Shown here in pieces: positions 1 through 4,216 of a DNA stretch of 7,543 bases (the first letter of the stretch is position 1; each line of letters opens with the position of its first letter). Source of the DNA: Rubrobacter sp. (lineage in GTDB: Bacteria; Actinomycetota; Rubrobacteria; Rubrobacterales; Rubrobacteraceae); assembly GCA_019247245.1 (NCBI GenBank), contig JAFAPF010000029.1:1-7543 (forward strand), read 5' to 3'. The translations under genes and the position numbers were made by a program. The notes under the pieces are model-generated. The model saw only the letters and a list, made by a program, of their open reading frames with translations. It was not told where the DNA came from and searched no databases.

Positions 1-1073
1 TGACCCGAGTTGAACATGTCGGAGTCCAGGAAGATCTGGCCGTCCGTAATCGAGATCAGGTTCGTAGGGATATACCCCGAGATGTCCCCGCCCTTGGTCT
101 CGCCAATCGGTAGCGCCGTAAGGGATCCGCCACCTTGGTCATCGTGCATCCGGGCCGCCCGCTCCAGGAGGCGCGAGTGCAGGTAGAAGATGTCCCCCGG
201 AAAGGCCTCGCGTCCCGGTGGACGCCTGAGAAGAAGCATCAACTGCCGGTAGGCGTTGGCGTGCTTGGAGAGGTCATCGTAGATGATCAGCGCATCCTCA
301 CCCTGTTCCATGAAATACTCACCTATGGCACACCCCGCGTAGGGTGCGATATAGTGGAACGTCGCCTCCTCGTGGGCGGGCGCGTTGATGACGACCGTGT
401 AGTCCATCGCCCCGTGCTCCTCGAGAGTGTTCACCACCCCGGCCACCGTGGAGTCCTTCTGGGCGATAGCAACGTAGATGCACTTCACGTTCTGATCGCG
501 CTGGTTGATGATTGTGTCCACACCGAGGACCGTCTTACCGGTCTTGCGGTCGCCCAGGATCAGCTCGCGCTGGCCACGCCCGATCGGGACCATCGAGTCT
601 ATGGCCTTAATCCCGGTCTGCAGGGGCATGTCTACATCCTGACGGCGCATGACCCCCGGCGCTAGCGCTTCGACGGGGCGGGTCTCCTCGTACTCGATCT
701 CGCCCTTGTCGTCCATCGGCTCCCCAATCGGGTTTATGACCCGGCCCAGTACAGCGTTACCGACCGGGACGCTCATGACGCGCTCCGTGCGCCGGACGGT
801 GCTCCCCTCTCGTATCCACCTGTCGTTACCCATGATGATCACGCCGACGTTGTCCTCTTCAAGGCTCATCGCGAGGCCCGTGATCGTCTCGCCGCGGTCG
901 TCCTCGAACTCGACCATTTCTTGGTACATCACGTTCGCCAGGCCGTGCACGTGCGCGATCCCGTCCCCGACCTGTAAAACCTGACCGACCTCCTCGGTAC
1001 GAGCCCGGTTCTCGTAGTCCGTGATGGCGCCCTTCAAAATGGAGGAGATCTCCTCCGGTCTCAACCTACCCAC
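1..1073 (-). CDS. atpA: F1F0 ATP synthase subunit alpha, C-terminus beyond window
   Basis: Alpha subunit of the F1 head; with beta it forms the hexamer that makes ATP at the cytoplasmic membrane, alpha carrying the non-catalytic nucleotide sites. 357 codons are visible. The N-terminus reads [14 protein letters not shown], the usual alpha opening. The P-loop GDRKTGKT is at residues 174-181, CIYVAIAQK follows, and the Walker B segment ALIIYDD ends at Asp266-Asp267. The visible part ends in [17 protein letters not shown]. About 150 residues, including the arginine-finger region and the C-terminal helical domain, lie off the left edge. I chose the GTG at 1073-1071, whose G is also the last base of the atpH TAG stop. 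A TTG three codons later is the only close alternative. The tight overlap implies translation coupled to atpH. The genes for gamma, beta and epsilon should follow to the left. Identity is certain; only the exact start is open. Confidence 0.98.
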   Translation of the reverse strand, partial: MGRLRPEEISSILKGAITDYENRARTEEVGQVLQVGDGIAHVHGLANVMYQEMVEFEDDRGETITGLAMSLEEDNVGVIIMGNDRWIREGSTVRRTERVMSVPVGNAVLGRVINPIGEPMDDKGEIEYEETRPVEALAPGVMRRQDVDMPLQTGIKAIDSMVPIGRGQRELILGDRKTGKTVLGVDTIINQRDQNVKCIYVAIAQKDSTVAGVVNTLEEHGAMDYTVVINAPAHEEATFHYIAPYAGCAIGEYFMEQGEDALIIYDDLSKHANAYRQLMLLLRRPPGREAFPGDIFYLHSRLLERAARMHDDQGGGSLTALPIGETKGGDISGYIPTNLISITDGQIFLDSDMFNSG

Positions 1074-1612
1074 TACGCAGCTCCTCTCTCAAGCATCTCT
1101 TCTCGAAGGGCCTGCAACTGCCCCCTGATGCTACCGTCTACCTGCCTTTCCCCGACCCTAAAAACTGCGCCGCCCAATAGATCCGGATTAACGTTTGTCT
1201 CCAGCACCACCTCGCGTCCATCGAGCATCTCACCCAGCCGGGACTTCAACCGGTCGAGCATCTCTTCGGAGAGCTCCACCGCCGTCGTTAGCTCGACCTC
1301 CACCTTCCCCTGGTACTCCTCCACAAGGTCCTCGTAGCGTGGCACGACGTCCTCGAACATCTCCACACGCCCGTTGTCTATGAGTACCTTGAGGAAGTTC
1401 CTAGTCGAGGTACTCATGTCCTCTGTCAGGGCGTCTATAGCCCGACGCTTTTGTGGTTCGGGGATGTGGACCCCGTAAAAGAACTCTCTGAGCTCCTCGC
1501 TCTCGTGGAGAGCATCCACGAACTCTTTGAGGTTCTCTAGCGTCTCCTCGAGCTCCTCACGTTCGCGGGCCGCCTCGAATAGCGCCTGAGCGTAAGTAGA
1601 TACCGCGCTCAA
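1073..1612 (-). CDS. atpH: F1F0 ATP synthase subunit delta
   Basis: Delta (OSCP-like) subunit, one per complex, which clamps the top of F1 to the b-subunit peripheral stalk in the cytoplasm. The 179-residue length is normal. The N-terminal helical domain opens with [11 protein letters not shown], matching the family's YAxALFxxA pattern. The C-terminal signature [15 protein letters not shown], followed by VDGSIRGQL, lies at about residues 142-166. There are no membrane segments. The start is a TTG at 1612-1610, three bases after the atpF stop, and no ATG or GTG is nearby in frame. The GGTGGTGGG that encodes the atpF glycine tail sits six bases upstream of this TTG and probably serves as its ribosome binding site. 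The weak start and imperfect site suggest low or coupled translation. Delta is an independent gene here, not fused to b as in mycobacteria. Confidence 0.97.
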   Translation of the reverse strand: MSAVSTYAQALFEAAREREELEETLENLKEFVDALHESEELREFFYGVHIPEPQKRRAIDALTEDMSTSTRNFLKVLIDNGRVEMFEDVVPRYEDLVEEYQGKVEVELTTAVELSEEMLDRLKSRLGEMLDGREVVLETNVNPDLLGGAVFRVGERQVDGSIRGQLQALREEMLERGAA

Positions 1613-1615
1613 GCG

Positions 1616-1627
1616 CTACCCACCACC
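1616..1627 (-). promoter_or_regulatory. Ribosome binding site of atpH inside the atpF stop region
   Basis: Read leftward, the bases are GGTGGTGGG then TAG, CGC and the TTG start of atpH. The same nine bases encode the last three glycines of subunit b. GGTGG has one mismatch to the consensus GGAGG and lies six bases from TTG, a suitable spacing. It is the only purine-rich stretch available and therefore supports the TTG as the real start. Function is inferred from spacing and composition. Confidence 0.5.
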
Positions 1628-2155
1628 GCCGGAGCTTCCAGCGCTCGCCCCGGTAACCTCGGCCTCGAGCTCGTCGAGGGCCTCAGAGATCAGACGTTCA
1701 TGGTCGCCGCGGTCTATAGAACGTCCTATGATCTGCTCGGAGGCTTGTACAACCATGCCGGCGACCTCCTCACGCAGCTCGCGCAGCGCCGACTCCCGCT
1801 CGCGGTTTATATCCTCGCGAGCTCTTTTTACCATCCGATCAGCCTCCTCGCGGGCCTCCTTCTTGGCCCGGTCGCGCTGGGCCTCACCCTGCTCGCGGGC
1901 CTCTTCGCGTATCTGGCGTGCCTCCTGGCGTGCCTCCTGGATCTGTTGTCGGTAATCTTCCAGAAGCTCGCGGGCCTCTTTCCTAGTCTTCTCCGCCTCG
2001 TCTATGGCCTGCTCGATGGACTGCTGGCGCTGCCGGATCTGATCCCGGATGGGCGGGTAGACGAACCAGTACAACAGGGCAAGGAGGATCAGGAAGGTTA
2101 TGGTCTCCCAGAAGATCAGGCTAGTATTAGCTATGTCGACGATGCCGCTACCCAT
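1616..2155 (-). CDS. atpF: F1F0 ATP synthase subunit b
   Basis: Peripheral-stalk b subunit: a membrane anchor plus a long dimeric coiled coil that stops F1 from rotating with the rotor. The 179 residues show one N-terminal membrane helix at about residues 12-33 (SLIFWETITFLILLALLYWF), then the typical YPPIRDQIRQRQQSI turn. From about residue 45 to 150 there is an almost uninterrupted Arg/Glu/Gln/Ala-rich helix. A short C-terminal domain (VVQASEQIIGRSID) contacts delta. The tail ends in GASAGSSGGGG, an unusual glycine-rich end. The ATG at 2155-2153 is preceded by AGGGGAG at a good distance. Only one b gene is present, so a b homodimer is expected rather than a b/b' pair. The strong compositional bias creates long spurious open frames on the opposite strand. 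Confidence 0.97.
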   Translation of the reverse strand: MGSGIVDIANTSLIFWETITFLILLALLYWFVYPPIRDQIRQRQQSIEQAIDEAEKTRKEARELLEDYRQQIQEARQEARQIREEAREQGEAQRDRAKKEAREEADRMVKRAREDINRERESALRELREEVAGMVVQASEQIIGRSIDRGDHERLISEALDELEAEVTGASAGSSGGGG

Positions 2156-2188
2156 ATATGCTCTCCCCTTCTCTTATATACACCTAAC

Positions 2189-2476
2189 CTAAAGAACGAA
2201 AGCGATAAGTAGCGCGAAGACCAGAGAGTAAAGAGCGAACGCCTCAACCAGCCCGATACCGAGGAACATTAGCGTCCTTGTCTGGTCGAACTGCTCCGGC
2301 TGGCGGTGTATGCTTGCGATGGTCTGCCCGATCAGGTATCCCATGCCCGCGCCCGCACCGATGGTCCCCGCCCCGGCCGCGACACCGACCCCGACAAATT
2401 TAAGCTCCTGCTGGAGTAACGCAAATATTTGCACAAAGTCAAGTAGCACCGTCGATATTTCCACCATACCCACCAT
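2189..2476 (-). CDS. atpE: F1F0 ATP synthase subunit c (rotor ring)
   Basis: The c subunit forms the membrane rotor ring that carries ions past subunit a. Its 95 residues exceed the usual 70-85 because about 25 residues precede the first canonical helix. Helix 1 runs from about residue 27 to 50 with the glycine-rich GAGTIGAGAG. The polar loop HRQPEQF (57-63) contacts gamma/epsilon. Helix 2, about 69-93, carries the ion-binding Glu78 in GLVEAFALYSL. Sodium-type c subunits have a Gln in helix 1 and a Ser after the Glu. Here these positions are Met45 and Ala79, so proton use is inferred. The ATG at 2476-2474 has AGGAG six bases upstream. The ATG three codons on would sit too far from it, and no in-frame start occurs nearer helix 1, so the extension looks genuine. 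The preceding 64-base leader is described separately. Confidence 0.97.
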   Translation of the reverse strand: MVGMVEISTVLLDFVQIFALLQQELKFVGVGVAAGAGTIGAGAGMGYLIGQTIASIHRQPEQFDQTRTLMFLGIGLVEAFALYSLVFALLIAFVL

Positions 2477-2540
2477 ACCCTGCTCCTTTCTACTCTCTTT
2501 TTCTTTCCCTACGGCGGTTATCTTTCCCCTACAGCAGCAA
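2477..2540 (-). promoter_or_regulatory. Purine-rich leader and strong ribosome binding site of atpE
   Basis: This is the longest gap between genes of the atp cluster. On the coding strand it is almost all purine in its second half. It contains a near-perfect direct repeat, GTAGGGGAAAGA (2532-2521) and GTAGGGAAAGA (2512-2502), 19-20 bases apart. GAAAGGAG follows, with AGGAG at 2487-2483, six bases before the ATG. In E. coli the region before atpE is known to enhance translation because c is needed in about ten copies. A similar role is inferred here, although the base composition differs. No hairpin is evident. Confidence 0.5.
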
Positions 2541-3344
2541 TCACTCCTCGCCAGCGTACATTGCTAGCTCTATGTAGACCTGCGTCAGTATAGCGAATAT
2601 GTAGGCCTGAATGACGGCTACAAAGATCTCGAATGCATAGAAAAGCAGCGCCGCGGGCACGGAAACGAACGCCACGAAGGTTCCCAAGTACAGGATGAGG
2701 CCCAAGAAGACGAAGATGATCAGGTGTCCAGCCAGGATGTTGGCGTAGAGCCGCACGGCTAAGGTGAGCGGCTGAGTGATGAACTGTTGGACGGCTTCAA
2801 TAAAGAACATGAACGGTACCATGATCGGCTTGGCCGGCATATTGGGGGGCACGAAGCTCCCGAAGTACGTTTTCAGGCCGTTGCTCCTGATGCCCTGGTA
2901 GAGGTAGAGGATGACGGTCAGGATCGCCAGAACCATGGTGAAGGCGATGTTGCTCGTGACCGGATAAGAGTACGGGAAAAGACCAATGAAGTTCAGCACC
3001 AGCAAGAAGACGAAGAGGGAGAGGGTGTACGGCATCCACTTCTGTGCCTCCTCGCCCATCTGCCCTCCGAGGAACTTACGGCCGAAGCCGTAGATCTCCT
3101 CCACGATCACCTGGTACGCACCGGGCCGGTTCTTGAGGAGCCTACTCCCGATGAACAACAAAATGAACGTCAGCGCCGCCCCGAGCCACAAGAACCAGAT
3201 CTGCTTGTTTATCGAAAGGTCTACAGGACCTATATGTATGGGTATGACCCAGCTGTCTTTGGCCTCCGCCCACGTTTTCAGGATCTCCTTCTGAAGCTCG
3301 TCCCGGCTCAACTGTGCGAAAGCCAGCGTACTAAGCGTACCCAT
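2541..3344 (-). CDS. atpB: F1F0 ATP synthase subunit a
   Basis: Stator subunit a, an integral membrane protein with the two ion half-channels next to the c ring. The 267 residues hold several hydrophobic segments at about 48-69, 105-125, 132-150, 173-190, 205-228 and 229-258. The conserved helix QPLTLAVRLYANILAGHLI carries the essential Arg198 (Arg210 in E. coli). The last helix reads IQAYIFAILTQVYIELAM with the conserved Gln246. The E. coli Glu219/His245 pair is swapped, with His207 and Glu239 here, as in many other bacteria. The N-terminus MGTLSTLAFAQLS is polar and short before the first helix. The ATG directly abuts the atpI stop (TAAATG), and AGAGG lies six bases upstream inside the end of atpI, so the two are translationally linked. 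Confidence 0.97.
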   Translation of the reverse strand: MGTLSTLAFAQLSRDELQKEILKTWAEAKDSWVIPIHIGPVDLSINKQIWFLWLGAALTFILLFIGSRLLKNRPGAYQVIVEEIYGFGRKFLGGQMGEEAQKWMPYTLSLFVFLLVLNFIGLFPYSYPVTSNIAFTMVLAILTVILYLYQGIRSNGLKTYFGSFVPPNMPAKPIMVPFMFFIEAVQQFITQPLTLAVRLYANILAGHLIIFVFLGLILYLGTFVAFVSVPAALLFYAFEIFVAVIQAYIFAILTQVYIELAMYAGEE

Positions 3345-3767
3345 TTAAGCCTCTACCCTCCGTTCTACTCTCTCGCTTACCGGGCTTCCGGTATCACTTT
3401 TCACCGCCAGCACCCCTGGCAGAAGCGCCACATTCTCCGCCAGGTAAACCCCGGCGAAGCCGATCAACATAACAACCACCGGCCAGAGCTCTAAGTACGC
3501 TGGTACCCCCAATGCGACCGCCGCAAACCCATACCGAGCCCCAAAAGAAGCCGCCCCTATCAGCATCCCTATTGCTCTGGAAGAGCCGGTCAGCATCGAG
3601 ACTGTGAGCGCCGTCGAGACGAAGCTGACCATACCCACGCCGACACCGTACAGGAAGGACCAGGCGTAAGCCTCACCGAAGAAAAACCAGACAACCACCC
3701 CTACCAGTACCGCACCTACAAACACCCAGGCCACGTACTGGAGGGCCAGCCGCCAGTGGGCGCTCAT
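3345..3767 (-). CDS. atpI: ATP synthase subunit I (AtpI family)
   Basis: Small membrane protein encoded at the head of many atp operons. In other bacteria it assists assembly or stability of the c ring and is not part of the mature enzyme. The 140 residues show four hydrophobic helices at about 8-30, 33-58, 65-92 and 95-119, and a charged cytoplasmic tail ending in ERVERRVEA. The segment GARYGFAAVALGVPAYL, followed by WPVVVMLIGFAGVYLAENV, resembles the third and fourth helices of subunit I proteins. Its ATG overlaps the atpZ stop in ATGA. The upstream purines (GGGTAGTAG) are weak, so it probably relies on ribosomes finishing atpZ. The family call rests on topology, size and position; sequence conservation in this family is low. 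Confidence 0.85.
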   Translation of the reverse strand: MSAHWRLALQYVAWVFVGAVLVGVVVWFFFGEAYAWSFLYGVGVGMVSFVSTALTVSMLTGSSRAIGMLIGAASFGARYGFAAVALGVPAYLELWPVVVMLIGFAGVYLAENVALLPGVLAVKSDTGSPVSERVERRVEA

Positions 3768-4015
3768 CTACTACCCAGTTCGTCGATCGCCCGATACAAG
3801 TAATACAGGCCTCCGGCAAACCCGGCCGCGATCCCGAGGAGAAGAAAAAGTGGCACGGTCCCGAGCAGGTTATCCACGAACAAACCCACGGCCCCAAGGA
3901 TGCTCAAAATCAGCAAGAAAACTATGCCTATAACCAAAAAACGAGCGTAATCCGATCTCGTGCTACTCCTCCAGTAATTAGCATCCACCATCCATCCACC
4001 AACAATAGAAATCAT
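3764..4015 (-). CDS. atpZ: AtpZ/AtpI-family F0F1-ATPase accessory subunit
   Basis: First gene of the atp cluster, 83 residues with two membrane helices at about 25-46 and 55-76. The pattern GAVGLFVDNLLGTVPLFLLL, followed by GIAAGFAGG and LYR, is the family hallmark: Gly-x3-Gly, Asp48 in the interhelix turn, LGT-x-P, then a glycine-rich second helix. In Bacillus, AtpZ with AtpI has been proposed to form a Mg/Ca channel serving the ATPase; the role here is inferred from that. The ATG at 4015 has GAGG eight bases upstream and is preferred. An ATG at 3991 (MVDANYW), preceded by GGTGGATGG, is a credible second choice and would remove eight residues ahead of a hydrophilic N-terminus. The stop overlaps atpI by four bases. 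Confidence 0.88.
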   Translation of the reverse strand: MISIVGGWMVDANYWRSSTRSDYARFLVIGIVFLLILSILGAVGLFVDNLLGTVPLFLLLGIAAGFAGGLYYLYRAIDELGSR

Positions 4016-4045
4016 ACCCTACGCCTCGAATCATGTAAACGACTC

Positions 4046-4072
4046 CCTATAACTTCCCTACTTGAGAAACAA
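4046..4072 (-). promoter_or_regulatory. Possible promoter of the atp operon
   Basis: On the minus strand, TTGTTT (4072-4067) and TATAGG (4051-4046) resemble the -35 and -10 boxes of a housekeeping sigma promoter. The spacer is 15 bases, shorter than the preferred 17, and the -10 box is imperfect. Transcription would begin near 4040 and leave a leader of about 25 bases before the atpZ ATG, which is a sensible length. Weak call based on position and partial box matches only. Confidence 0.22.
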
Positions 4073-4186
4073 CGTGATAACGGTGTACGGGAGAGCTGCT
4101 TCTAGGTATTGTCCGGCACCCGGTTCTTGGGTAGAGTTGCCTTCGTGCCGATAGGGGATGACACGACCGGAAGGGGTACCACCAAG

Positions 4187-4200
4187 GAGAGGAGACTCTC
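4187..4200 (+). promoter_or_regulatory. GNRA-tetraloop hairpin in the leader of the fusion gene
   Basis: GAGAG, loop GAGA, CTCTC: a perfect five-pair stem closed by G-C with a GNRA-type loop. It ends 16 bases before the ATG at 4217. The 5' arm and loop are the purine stretch AAGGAGAGGAG, the only strong Shine-Dalgarno-like sequence before the gene. Forming the stem would hide it. Whether the stem forms in the cell or controls translation is inference. Confidence 0.3.
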
Positions 4201-4216
4201 AGGCGGGGCCCTGAAG

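Larger units (their letters stand above)
4016..4216. other. Divergent intergenic region between atpZ and the fusion gene
   Basis: These 201 bases separate the leftward atp operon from the rightward fusion gene and must hold both start regions. Visible elements are a weak leftward promoter candidate, two TCCCTA copies 11 bases apart (4044-4049 and 4055-4060) and a GNRA-loop hairpin at 4187-4200. A TTG at 4109 and a GTG at 4145 open in frame with the fusion gene. The encoded stretch is polar and has no family resemblance, so I treat it as untranslated leader. No small gene of its own is supported. Confidence 0.6.

Noticed and set aside
135..665. A 176-codon plus-strand open frame
   Set aside because: Antisense to the clearly real atpA P-loop region; no recognisable product.
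1616..2155. A fused b-delta subunit as in mycobacteria
   Set aside because: atpF ends in its own TAG and atpH starts three bases later with a full-length delta.
1700..2212. A 170-codon plus-strand open frame encoding a very hydrophobic Leu/Ala-rich protein
   Set aside because: It lies wholly antisense to atpF and part of atpE. The Arg/Glu-rich coiled-coil codons of b read as hydrophobic residues on the other strand, and no family pattern or ribosome site is visible.
2787..3494. A 235-codon plus-strand open frame
   Set aside because: Antisense to atpB and atpI, with composition dictated by the conserved opposite strand.
4109..4216. Longer start (TTG 4109 or GTG 4145) for the fusion gene
   Set aside because: The added residues are polar and lack family resemblance, and family members begin shortly before the first membrane helix. 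Not excluded, because the ATG lacks a well-placed ribosome site.
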